A stretch of DNA of 6,585 nucleotides from an uncultured Actinomycetes bacterium (GCA_945957335.1 CAMFLJ010000217.1:1-6585); one strand, 5' to 3'. Shown: positions 1 through 5,880, counted from the first letter of the stretch. Notes: a model not told the origin generated them from the letters alone. Numbers and translations: made by a program.

Positions 1-46
1 AGATTCGCCTTAGTCTCGTGGGCTCGGAGATGTGTATAAGAGACAG
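1..46 (+). other. Illumina Nextera i7 adapter remnant (not genomic)
   Basis: Four consecutive blocks match the Nextera P7-side adapter exactly. Bases 1-4 (AGAT) are the end of the P7 flow-cell sequence. Bases 5-12 (TCGCCTTA) are an 8-base i7 index, which I recall as the one named N701. Bases 13-27 (GTCTCGTGGGCTCGG) are the Read 2 primer part. Bases 28-46 (AGATGTGTATAAGAGACAG) are the 19-base Tn5 mosaic end. Genomic sequence therefore begins at 47. Translating this stretch gives the peptides MGSEMCIRDR (plus strand) and LLYTSPSPRD (minus strand), both familiar marks of adapter contamination in protein databases. It is a library artefact left at a contig end, not a transposon carried by the organism. 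Confidence 0.98.
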
Positions 47-51
47 GCGTC

Positions 52-61
52 GAGGTGATCC
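52..61 (+). promoter_or_regulatory. Extended Shine-Dalgarno-like site for the first gene
   Basis: GAGGTGATCC pairs over ten bases with the conserved 3' end of bacterial 16S rRNA (GGATCACCTC). It ends five bases before an ATG at 67, and the GAGG core lies 11 bases from that ATG, which is slightly long but workable. It favours the ATG at 67 over the GTG at 55, which lies inside the site itself. The caveat is that the reading frame is open back to the adapter junction at 47, so the match may be chance inside a longer gene. Confidence 0.4.
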
Positions 62-66
62 TCCCG

Positions 67-693
67 ATGGCGGCGACGGCCCCCCGCTGGGACCCGGAGA
101 AGATGGACCGCAGCCTCGGCCGCATCGCCGTGAAGCTGCGCCACATGCAGTCGCTCGGCAAGAAGGCCGGGCGCGACATCGGGATGGCCGAGCTCATCAG
201 CGACACCCAGGACCTGCTCGAGGAGCTCAAGGTCCGCTCGACCATCGGCAAGCACGAGGGCAAGCCGCCGCCGGCCTGGTACGAGTCGTCGGTCGGCGCC
301 GACGAGGCCGTGCTCGCCGAGCGGGCCTTCCGTTCGCTGTCGTCCGCGCTGGCCCTCGGCGACGGCGGATCGCTGCGCTCCGGCGGCTCCCTCGAGTACC
401 GCTTCCGCGACGGGCCTGGCGTGCTGGCGTTCTGGTCGATGAAGGTCGAGGTCGCCTCGCCCGGCATCACCCAGAAGTTCTCGCTGCGCCTCGGGCGCGG
501 CCGGCAGGCCCCCGCCATCGCCGACGCGCTCGACGAGCTCTACGACCGCCTCGACGACGCGCCCGGCGACGTTGTGGCCACCGACCGCCACGCCGATCTC
601 GTGGCCCTGTGCGAGCTGTCGCTGCGCGACCTCGGTCGCGACCCGCTGGCCCGCCCCGAGCCGGAGGCCGAGGCGGAGGACGACCAGCCCTAG
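67..693 (+). CDS. Unrecognised protein, 5' end uncertain
   Basis: I do not recognise this family. From the ATG at 67 it is 208 residues. The start was chosen for the strong ribosome-binding match at 52-61; GTG at 55 would add four residues. The frame stays open to the adapter junction, so a longer gene truncated by the contig end is also possible. Residues 9-60 look helical and are rich in Lys, Arg, Glu and Leu. Residues 63-72 hold a Pro-rich turn (KPPPAWY). Residues 108-143 alternate in a way that suggests beta strands (LEYRF, GVLAFWSMKVEVA, KFSLRLG). Residues 148-164 and 173-190 look like amphipathic helices, and the end (198-206) is an acidic Glu/Ala/Asp tail. There is no signal peptide, membrane segment or catalytic motif that I can name, so it is probably cytoplasmic. 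Third-position GC is high throughout, which supports real coding. It ends 7 bases from the stop of the convergent hydrolase gene. Confidence 0.72.
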   Translation: MAATAPRWDPEKMDRSLGRIAVKLRHMQSLGKKAGRDIGMAELISDTQDLLEELKVRSTIGKHEGKPPPAWYESSVGADEAVLAERAFRSLSSALALGDGGSLRSGGSLEYRFRDGPGVLAFWSMKVEVASPGITQKFSLRLGRGRQAPAIADALDELYDRLDDAPGDVVATDRHADLVALCELSLRDLGRDPLARPEPEAEAEDDQP

Positions 694-700
694 GCCGTGG

Positions 701-1498
701 CTACCCGGCCGGCTCGAGCAGCCGGGTGCGGAACAGCTCGAGCACCTGGTCGAGCGCGTCGCGGGTGGGGTGCCCGGGCTCGTCCACGAAGTGGTTGGTC
801 AGCACCGAGTGGGCGCCCTTGGGGATGCCCCACGGGTTGCCCTCCGACGAGTCGATCTCGACGCCCACGAAGCCGTCGCCCAGCTCGCGGCGGAGGGTCT
901 CGAACCGCTCGGCCGGCACAGCGCGGTCCCCGGTGAAGCGCAGGCCCAGCACGCAGATGCCGTCGGCCACCCGGTCCTTGGCGGCGGCGAGGTCGGCATC
1001 GGAGAGCTGGACGCTGCGCCGGGCCTTCTTCGACACCGGCAACGGCAGCGACGGCTGGCTGAGCACCGGGGCGATCACCGACTCGTCGGCCATCATCCCG
1101 AGGGCGAAGCCGCCGGTGAAGCACATGCCGACGACGCCCACGCCGGGGCCGCCGAACGCCGAGTGGGCGTGGCGGGCGAGGGCCCGCAGCCACTCCGAGA
1201 CCGGCGCCGTGCGGCGGGTCGCGAACGCCGCGAACTCCTTGGAGACGCAGGCCTTGCCGAAGCTCTTGGCCACGTAACCGCCCGACACCTCACGCCCCGG
1301 GTCGCCGAACAGCACCGGCATCAGCACCGTGCAGCCGAGGTCGCGCACCCGGCGGGCGAAGGTCGCCACGTCGGGGGTGATGCCGGGGATCTCGGCGATC
1401 ACGATCACGGCCGGGCCCTCGCCGCTGCGGTACACGTCGTGGCTCACGCCCCGGTAGGCGAAGGAGCCGAGGGTGAAGTCGTCGAGCGGGTCGTCCAT
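701..1498 (-). CDS. Dienelactone hydrolase family protein
   Basis: A complete 265-residue alpha/beta-hydrolase of the dienelactone hydrolase (DLH) family, close to the usual 230-270 residues. DLH enzymes hydrolyse lactone or ester bonds with a Cys-His-Asp triad; the classic member opens dienelactone in chloroaromatic breakdown. The nucleophile motif GMCFTGG is at 124-130 with Cys126. Glu36 (in AEIPGI) sits where the classic enzyme has its nucleophile-activating Glu. Asp191 (FTGDRAVP) and His230 (KGAHSVL) complete a likely triad, with His236 as an alternative. No signal peptide is seen, so it is cytoplasmic. The ATG at 1498 was chosen because the family fold begins there (FTLGSFAYRG); the frame extends upstream to 1714, but that extension crosses the promoter region and runs antisense to the SDR. 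No good Shine-Dalgarno site lies close upstream, and the mRNA may be leaderless. The gene is divergent from the SDR/LLM unit, which may share its pathway. The substrate is unknown; many family members are uncharacterised. Confidence 0.92.
   Translation of the reverse strand: MDDPLDDFTLGSFAYRGVSHDVYRSGEGPAVIVIAEIPGITPDVATFARRVRDLGCTVLMPVLFGDPGREVSGGYVAKSFGKACVSKEFAAFATRRTAPVSEWLRALARHAHSAFGGPGVGVVGMCFTGGFALGMMADESVIAPVLSQPSLPLPVSKKARRSVQLSDADLAAAKDRVADGICVLGLRFTGDRAVPAERFETLRRELGDGFVGVEIDSSEGNPWGIPKGAHSVLTNHFVDEPGHPTRDALDQVLELFRTRLLEPAG
703..727 (+). terminator. Possible hairpin between two convergent genes
   Basis: Two 7-base arms (ACCCGGC at 703-709 and GCCGGGT at 721-727) are perfect inverted repeats around an 11-base loop that itself contains the palindrome GCTCGAGC (712-719). 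It begins 9 bases after the stop of the plus-strand gene and overlaps the last codons of the minus-strand hydrolase. It could help end transcription from the left. No T-run follows on either strand, and short inverted repeats are common in DNA this GC-rich, so this is weak. Confidence 0.22.
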
Positions 1499-1613
1499 GG
1501 GCCGAGACGCTACGCGCGGGTGCACCTCGCCGCTCGGTCCCGGCGCCAACGCGGTCGATGCCCGAGGGGCGGACGGGCTAGGAAGGGACCTCGCAACCGG
1601 AGGGGGCCGGCGC
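1499..1613. promoter_or_regulatory. Divergent intergenic promoter region
   Basis: These 115 bases separate the start codons of the minus-strand hydrolase and the plus-strand SDR, so promoters for both must lie here or inside the opposing genes. On the plus side a good ribosome-binding site, GGAGGGG (1599-1605), stands 8 bases before the SDR ATG at 1614. No convincing -35/-10 pair or long inverted-repeat operator was found for the plus-strand gene. No regulator gene is adjacent. Confidence 0.5.
1507..1512 (-). promoter_or_regulatory. Candidate -10 box for a leaderless hydrolase mRNA
   Basis: Read on the minus strand this is TAGCGT, which fits the TANNNT form of an actinobacterial -10 element. 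It ends 8 bases before the hydrolase ATG, so transcription would begin at or next to the start codon. That fits the lack of a nearby Shine-Dalgarno sequence. No clear -35 was seen. A six-base pattern this loose is weak evidence by itself. Confidence 0.28.
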
Positions 1614-2429
1614 ATGGGGCGCTTCGACGACAGGGTCGTGCTGATCACGGGGGCCGCGCGCGGACAGGGGCGCGCCGTCGCCCGCCGCTTCGCGGCCGAG
1701 GGCGCCAACGTCATCGCCGTCGACGTGTGCGCGCCGGTGCTGCCCGACCTCGGCTACCCCGCCGCCACCGAGGACGACCTGGCCGAGACCGGCCGACTCG
1801 TCGAGCAGGCCGGGCGGGGCTGCGTGGCCCGCGTCGCCGACGTGCGCGACCAGGCCGGGCTCGACGCCGCGGTGGCCGAGGGCGTCGACCGCTTCGGCCG
1901 CCTCGACTACGTGGTGGCCAACGCCGGCATCGCCAGCTACCACCTCACCCTCGACGTGCCCGACGAGCACTGGGCCACCGTGCTCGACGTGAACCTCACC
2001 GGCGTGTGGCGAACGGTGCGGGCCGGGGCGCCGGCGATGATCGCCGCGGGCAACGGCGGCGTGATCACCATCACCAGCTCGGCCGCCGGGCTGCGGGCGT
2101 TCCCGTACCTCGGCCACTACGCGGCCACCAAGCACGCGCTGGTCGGGCTGATGCGCACCCTCGCCATCGAGCTCGGCCCCGACGGCATCCGGGTCAACAC
2201 GATCCACCCCGGCGCGGTCGACACGCCGATGGGCCACGACCCCAACGTGCCCCGCCTGATCGAGGAGTCGCCCCGGCTCACCTCGTCGTACACCTCGCCC
2301 CGGCCGCTCGGCGGCGGCGCCCAGACGCCCGACGACATCGCCGACACCGTGCTGTGGCTCAGCAGCGACGAGGCCCGCTTCATCACCGGTGCCACCATCC
2401 CGATCGACGGCGGCACCGTCGTCCGCTGA
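1614..2429 (+). CDS. Mycofactocin-coupled-type SDR family oxidoreductase
   Basis: A complete 271-residue short-chain dehydrogenase/reductase, an NAD(P)-dependent alcohol/ketone oxidoreductase. The N-terminal Rossmann motif TGAARGQG is at 12-19, followed by Asp37 at the end of strand 2, which favours NAD(H) over NADP(H). NAG is at 103-105. The catalytic set is Asn127, Ser156, Tyr169 and Lys173 (YAATK). The C-terminal TGATIPIDGG is the usual SDR ending. TGAARGQGR, VDVCAP (36-41) and the insert with YPAATEDDLAET (48-59) are hallmarks of the mycofactocin-coupled SDR group (related to carveol dehydrogenase), in which the bound nicotinamide is thought not to exchange freely and mycofactocin takes the electrons. 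No mycofactocin biosynthesis gene is in this window, so the coupling is inferred from family. The ATG at 1614 is preceded by GGAGGGG at 8 bases; the frame is open further upstream to 1473, but that part has no family similarity. The LLM gene follows after 24 bases, so they are probably co-transcribed. The alcohol substrate is unknown. Confidence 0.93.
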   Translation: MGRFDDRVVLITGAARGQGRAVARRFAAEGANVIAVDVCAPVLPDLGYPAATEDDLAETGRLVEQAGRGCVARVADVRDQAGLDAAVAEGVDRFGRLDYVVANAGIASYHLTLDVPDEHWATVLDVNLTGVWRTVRAGAPAMIAAGNGGVITITSSAAGLRAFPYLGHYAATKHALVGLMRTLAIELGPDGIRVNTIHPGAVDTPMGHDPNVPRLIEESPRLTSSYTSPRPLGGGAQTPDDIADTVLWLSSDEARFITGATIPIDGGTVVR

Positions 2430-2453
2430 GCGGGCCCACCGAGAGGACCATCC

Positions 2454-3428
2454 GTGAGCGCACCCCTCCCCCGCCGCAAGCCGTTCCGGTTCGGCCTCCA
2501 GGCCAGCAACCCTCCCGGGGGCTTCGACGGCGGGGCGGCCGCCGGTGAGCGGTGGCGCGCCCTCGCCCGACGGGTCGAGTCGATGGGCTACTCGACCCTC
2601 ACCGTGGCCGACCACCTCGACGAGCAGTGGGCTCCGATCCCGGCGATGGTCAGCGCCGCGGAGGCCACCACCACCCTGCGCATCGGCGCCCTCGTGCTCT
2701 GCAACGACTACCGCCACCCCGTCGTGGTGGCCAAGGAGGCCGCCAGCATCGACGTGCTGAGCGGCGGCCGCCTCGAGCTGGGCCTCGGCGCCGGGTGGAT
2801 GACCACCGACTACGAGCAGGCCGGCATCGAGCTCGACCGGCCGGGCGTCCGGGTCGACCGGCTGGCCGAGGCGGTCACGGTGGTGAAGGGCCTCTTCGCC
2901 GACGGCCCGCTCACGTTCCACGGCGACCACTACCGCATCGACGGCCTCGACGGGCACCCCAAGCCGGTGCAGCACCCCGGGCCGCCCCTGCTGCTCGGCG
3001 GCGGCGCCCGGCGCATGCTCTCGCTGGCGGGCCGCGAGGCCGACATCGTCGCCCTCAACCCGTCGCTCCACGCCGGGGTGATCGACGCCAACGCCGGGCC
3101 CAGCGCCACGGCCGAGGCCACCGACGAGAAGCTGCGCTGGATCGCCGAGGCCGCCGGACCCCGCTACGCCGACATCGAGCTGCAGACCCGGGTGCACCTG
3201 GCCACGGTCACCGACGACCGCATGGCCCTGGCCGAGGCGATGGCCCCCGTGCTCGGCGTGTCGCCCCAGGACGCGCTCGACACCCCCCACGCCCTGGCCG
3301 GCACGGTCGAGGAGATCGTCGAGCAGTGCATCGAGCGGCGCGAGCGCTTCGGGCTGTCGTACATCACCATCGGCCTCGAGGCCTACGAGGCGTTCGAGCC
3401 CGTCGTCGCCCGCCTCGCCGGCACCTAG
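2454..3428 (+). CDS. LLM class F420-dependent oxidoreductase
   Basis: A complete 324-residue luciferase-like monooxygenase fold protein (TIM barrel). The overall pattern, including the N-terminal RKPFRFGLQ, resembles the actinobacterial group of probable F420-dependent oxidoreductases named after MSMEG_2516 (TIGR03621, from memory). Family landmarks: VADHLDEQW (51-59), TLRIGALVLCNDYRHP (74-89), the strongly conserved SGGRLELGLGAGW (103-115), RVDRLAEAVTVVKGLF (133-148) and PLLLGGGARRMLSLAGREAD (178-197). Such enzymes move hydride between coenzyme F420 and an organic substrate; some members use FMN instead, and the cofactor cannot be settled from sequence alone. There is no signal peptide, so it acts in the cytoplasm. 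The GTG start at 2454 has GAGAGGA (2441-2447) six bases upstream and gives the usual N-terminus. It lies 24 bases behind the SDR, which suggests one mRNA and linked steps. Its TAG stop overlaps the stop of the convergent membrane-protein gene. The substrate is unknown. Confidence 0.92.
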   Translation: MSAPLPRRKPFRFGLQASNPPGGFDGGAAAGERWRALARRVESMGYSTLTVADHLDEQWAPIPAMVSAAEATTTLRIGALVLCNDYRHPVVVAKEAASIDVLSGGRLELGLGAGWMTTDYEQAGIELDRPGVRVDRLAEAVTVVKGLFADGPLTFHGDHYRIDGLDGHPKPVQHPGPPLLLGGGARRMLSLAGREADIVALNPSLHAGVIDANAGPSATAEATDEKLRWIAEAAGPRYADIELQTRVHLATVTDDRMALAEAMAPVLGVSPQDALDTPHALAGTVEEIVEQCIERRERFGLSYITIGLEAYEAFEPVVARLAGT

Positions 3429-3805
3429 GGCCGACGGCGGGCCCGCCACACGAGCATGGCGAACCAGCCGCTGAGGAAGCTGGCCGTCAGCATGATCCCG
3501 AGGGCCACCTCGGCCGTGCCGTCGGTGATCACCACCCAGCCCACCAGGTACGCCGTCGGGTAGACGATGCCGCCGGCGGTCAGCAGCACCGGCACCAGCG
3601 CCCACGGCCGGCACCGCAGCAACGCCCACGCCGCCAGCGTCGAGCAGGCGATGAGCACCACGTCGGCCGGCAGGAACGCGTCGGTGACCTCGGGCCGGGC
3701 GGGCACGAGGTCGAGCCACGACCGGACGTCGGGGGAGTTGAACACCCCGACCCACAGCAGCACGCCGAGGACGGCCTGCAGCCCGAAGTACGCAGCCGCC
3801 GCCAC
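3425..3805 (-). CDS. Small four-helix membrane protein, unknown function
   Basis: A 126-residue hydrophobic protein that I cannot assign to a named family. Four likely transmembrane helices are visible at about 5-22, 44-63, 68-92 and 97-120. The positive residues (Arg64 and Arg66 between helices 2 and 3, and RARRRP at the very end) suggest that both termini are in the cytoplasm. The first helix starts almost at once, so a cleaved signal peptide is unlikely. GTG at 3805 is the only usual start before helix 1; its ribosome-binding site is weak (GCCGAG touching the start), so translation may depend on the SRPBCC gene, whose stop lies 25 bases upstream. It is the last gene of the guaB3-guaA run, and its TAG overlaps the TAG of the opposing LLM gene. 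Nothing in the sequence links it to purine metabolism. Confidence 0.8.
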   Translation of the reverse strand: MAAAAYFGLQAVLGVLLWVGVFNSPDVRSWLDLVPARPEVTDAFLPADVVLIACSTLAAWALLRCRPWALVPVLLTAGGIVYPTAYLVGWVVITDGTAEVALGIMLTASFLSGWFAMLVWRARRRP

Positions 3806-3830
3806 CTCGGCCGGCAGCGGCGCGGGACGC

Positions 3831-4307
3831 TCAGGCGGTGGCGTCGTCGTCCCCGCCGGTGAGGAGCTGCTCGATGCGCTCCAGCGTGGCGGTCATGCCC
3901 TTGGCGGCGTTGGCGCCCTGGCTCTTCACCATCCACTTGGAGAGCACCGACTCGTGGGTGATGTCCCACGACTCGCGCACGAGGGTGCCGCCCTCGACCG
4001 GCTCGAGCTCGTAGCGCCAGATGCGGCCGCCGCCCAGGTTGCCCGGGCCGCGCGTCTGCCAGGCGATCCGGCGGGGCTCGTCGAGCTCGATGACGGTGGA
4101 GGTCATCGAGTACGGGATGCCGACCTTCATCGACATGCCGAAGCGCGAGCCGAGCACCAGCCGCTGCGAGCCCTGCTTGGCCTTCACGACCGTGCCCGAA
4201 CCGTCGATCTCGTGGTGGCGCGACGGGTCGATCAGGTACTCGAAGATGGCCTCCGGCGGGGCGGGGATCACCCGCTCGACGGTGACGACCTCGGACGACT
4301 CGCTCAC
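3831..4307 (-). CDS. SRPBCC family protein (polyketide cyclase/START-like)
   Basis: A complete 158-residue protein of the SRPBCC (Bet v1-like) superfamily, a helix-grip fold that encloses a hydrophobic ligand cavity. The N-terminal strand and short helices VERVIPAPPEAIFEYLIDPSRH (from residue 10 to 31) are the typical opening of this superfamily. It is followed by strands including GTVVKAK (38-44), SMTSTVIELDEPRRIAWQT (67-85) and TLVRESWDIT (108-117), then a long C-terminal helix (about 131-150) that closes the cavity. The tail GGDDDATA is acidic. No catalytic residues can be named; members bind lipids, polyketides or other ligands, or act as cyclases. No signal peptide is present, so it is cytoplasmic. 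The GTG start at 4307 follows GGGGGAG (minus strand, 4319-4313) by 5 bases. It lies 25 bases after the guaA stop and 25 bases before the membrane-protein gene, which suggests one operon. Its link to GMP synthesis is unclear. Confidence 0.9.
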   Translation of the reverse strand: MSESSEVVTVERVIPAPPEAIFEYLIDPSRHHEIDGSGTVVKAKQGSQRLVLGSRFGMSMKVGIPYSMTSTVIELDEPRRIAWQTRGPGNLGGGRIWRYELEPVEGGTLVRESWDITHESVLSKWMVKSQGANAAKGMTATLERIEQLLTGGDDDATA

Positions 4308-4332
4308 GTGCGCTCCCCCGGCCCGGTGGGGC

Positions 4333-5877
4333 CTACTCCCACTCGATGGTGCCGGGCGGCTTCGACGTGACGTCGTAGGCCACCCGGTTGATGCCGGGCA
4401 CCTCGTTGATGATCCGGCTCGACATGCGCTCGAGCAGGTCGTAGGGCAGGCGGGCCCAGTCGGCCGTCATGGCGTCCTCGGACGTGACCGCCCGGATGAT
4501 GATCGGGTGGCCGTAGGTGCGCTCGTCGCCCATGACACCCACCGAGCGGATGTCGGGCAGCACGGCGAAGGCCTGCCAGATCTCGCGCTCGAGCCCGGCC
4601 GCCTTGACCTCCTCGCGGACGATGGCGTCGGCGCTCTGGAGCATGGCCACCTTCTCGGGGGTGACCTCGCCGATGATGCGCACCCCCAGGCCGGGGCCCG
4701 GGAACGGCTGGCGCCAGACGATCTCGTCGGGCAGGCCCAGCTCGGTGCCGACCTTGCGGACCTCGTCCTTGAAGAGCGCCCGGAGCGGCTCGACGAGCTC
4801 GAACTCCATGTCGTCGGGCAGGCCGCCCACGTTGTGGTGGCTCTTGATCTTGGCGGCGTCCTTGGTGCCCGACTCGATGACGTCGGGGTAGAGCGTGCCC
4901 TGCACCAGGAAGCGGGCGTCCTCGATGCCGCCGGAGGCGTCCTCGAAGACCCGGATGAAGAGCTCACCGATGGCCTTGCGCTTCTCCTCCGGGTCGGTGA
5001 GACCGGCCAGGCGCTCGAAGAAGCGGTCGCCGGCGCGCACGTGGATCAGCTCGATGCCCTGGTGGCGGCGGAAGGTCTCGACGACCTGCTCGCCCTCGCC
5101 CTGGCGCATGAGGCCGGTGTCGACGAACACGCAGGTGAGCTGAGGGCCGATGGCCTTGCTCACCAGCGCGGCGGCGACGGCGGAGTCGACACCACCGGAG
5201 AGGCCGCAGATGGCCCGGCCGGTGCCGACCTGGGCTCGGATGGCCTCGACCTGGGCGTCGATGATCGACGACATGGTCCAGTTGGGGCCGAGCCCGCAGG
5301 CGTCGTAGAGGAAGTGCTCGAGCACCTCCTGGCCGTGCGGGGTGTGCACGACCTCGGGGTGGAACTGCACGCCGTAGCGGCCGTTGGCCCGATCCTCGAA
5401 GGCGGCGGCCGGCGTGTCGCCGGTGGCGGCCACCACCGTGGCGCCGGCGGGCGGCTCGGTGATGGTGTCGAAGTGGCTCATCCACACCGGCTGGTGGGTG
5501 GGCTGGGCGGCGCTGAACAGCACGCCCTCGGTGACCACGTCGAGATCGGTGCGGCCGTACTCGCCGCGACCGGTGCGGGCGACGGTGCCGCCGAGGTCGC
5601 GGGCAAGCAGCTGGGCGCCGTAGCAGATGCCGAAGATCGGCACGCCGAGCTCGTAGACACCGGGGTCGATCGAGGGCGCGCCGTCGACGTGCACCGAGGC
5701 CGGGCCACCGGAGAAGACGATGCCCTTGGCGCCGCGGGCGCGCACCTCGTCGGCCGTGATCGTGTGCGGGACGATCTCGGAGTAGACGTGCGCCTCCCGC
5801 ACGCGGCGGGCGATCAGCTGGGCATACTGGGCGCCGAAGTCGACGACCAGGACGGTGTCGACATCAGGGTCTGACAT
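4333..5877 (-). CDS. guaA: GMP synthase (glutamine-hydrolysing)
   Basis: A complete 514-residue GuaA, the usual length. It makes GMP from XMP, ATP and glutamine, the last step of de novo guanine nucleotide synthesis, in the cytoplasm. The N-terminal class I glutamine amidotransferase domain (about 8-195) has the oxyanion region FSGGPASV (55-62), nucleophile Cys85 in GICYGAQ, and His173/Glu175 in GVQFHPEV. The ATP-pyrophosphatase domain (about 205-395) starts with the PP-loop LSGGVDS (226-232) and includes FVDTGLMR (251-258), QGTLYPDVIES (326-336) and KSHHNVGGLP (345-354). The dimerisation/XMP-binding domain begins at PFPGPGLGVRI (391-401) and ends with the standard KPPGTIEWE. All key catalytic residues are present. 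One oddity is MSHFD at 133-137, where GuaA proteins usually read SHGD. The ATG at 5877 lies 3 bases after the guaB3 stop; no strong Shine-Dalgarno site is seen, so translation is probably coupled to guaB3. Confidence 0.99.
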   Translation of the reverse strand: MSDPDVDTVLVVDFGAQYAQLIARRVREAHVYSEIVPHTITADEVRARGAKGIVFSGGPASVHVDGAPSIDPGVYELGVPIFGICYGAQLLARDLGGTVARTGRGEYGRTDLDVVTEGVLFSAAQPTHQPVWMSHFDTITEPPAGATVVAATGDTPAAAFEDRANGRYGVQFHPEVVHTPHGQEVLEHFLYDACGLGPNWTMSSIIDAQVEAIRAQVGTGRAICGLSGGVDSAVAAALVSKAIGPQLTCVFVDTGLMRQGEGEQVVETFRRHQGIELIHVRAGDRFFERLAGLTDPEEKRKAIGELFIRVFEDASGGIEDARFLVQGTLYPDVIESGTKDAAKIKSHHNVGGLPDDMEFELVEPLRALFKDEVRKVGTELGLPDEIVWRQPFPGPGLGVRIIGEVTPEKVAMLQSADAIVREEVKAAGLEREIWQAFAVLPDIRSVGVMGDERTYGHPIIIRAVTSEDAMTADWARLPYDLLERMSSRIINEVPGINRVAYDVTSKPPGTIEWE

Positions 5878-5880
5878 CGA

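Noticed and set aside
28..46. Tn5 mosaic end read as evidence of a resident Tn5-type transposon
   Set aside because: The exact join to the Read 2 primer, index and P7 end shows library-preparation origin; no transposase gene or second end is present.
10..591. A 193-residue minus-strand reading frame, annotated end LLYTSPSPRD
   Set aside because: It is antisense to the first gene and its C-terminus is translated adapter; the composition is typical of a shadow frame.
18..1277. A 419-residue plus-strand reading frame beginning MGSEMCIRDR
   Set aside because: Its start lies in the sequencing adapter, and the rest is Arg/Pro/Ala-rich out-of-frame translation of the first gene and the hydrolase antisense strand.
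1473..1613. N-terminal extension of the SDR from an ATG at 1473
   Set aside because: The 47 added residues overlap the hydrolase start and precede the ribosome-binding site at 1599-1605; SDR similarity begins at 1614.
701..1714. Longer version of the hydrolase starting at 1714
   Set aside because: The extra 72 residues are Arg/Pro/Ser-rich, cross the intergenic promoter region and overlap the SDR start; family similarity begins at the ATG at 1498.
572..2548. A 658-residue plus-strand frame spanning the hydrolase and SDR region
   Set aside because: It lies antisense to the hydrolase and out of frame over the SDR, with low-complexity Arg/Gly/His-rich sequence. Long open frames of this kind are expected in very GC-rich DNA.
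3436..3447. Perfect 12-base palindrome GGCGGGCCCGCC near the convergent stops, considered as a terminator
   Set aside because: It has no loop beyond its own centre and no T-run, and it encodes the Arg-rich C-terminus of the membrane protein, which easily gives such a palindrome by codon bias.
1578..3755. A 725-residue minus-strand frame opposite the SDR and LLM genes
   Set aside because: It is Gly/Val/Arg/His-rich with no recognisable domain and is fully explained as the antisense shadow of two well-identified genes.
4021..5874. A 617-residue plus-strand frame opposite guaA
   Set aside because: It mirrors the guaA codon pattern on the other strand (Asp/Gly/Leu/Val-rich) and guaA itself is unambiguous.
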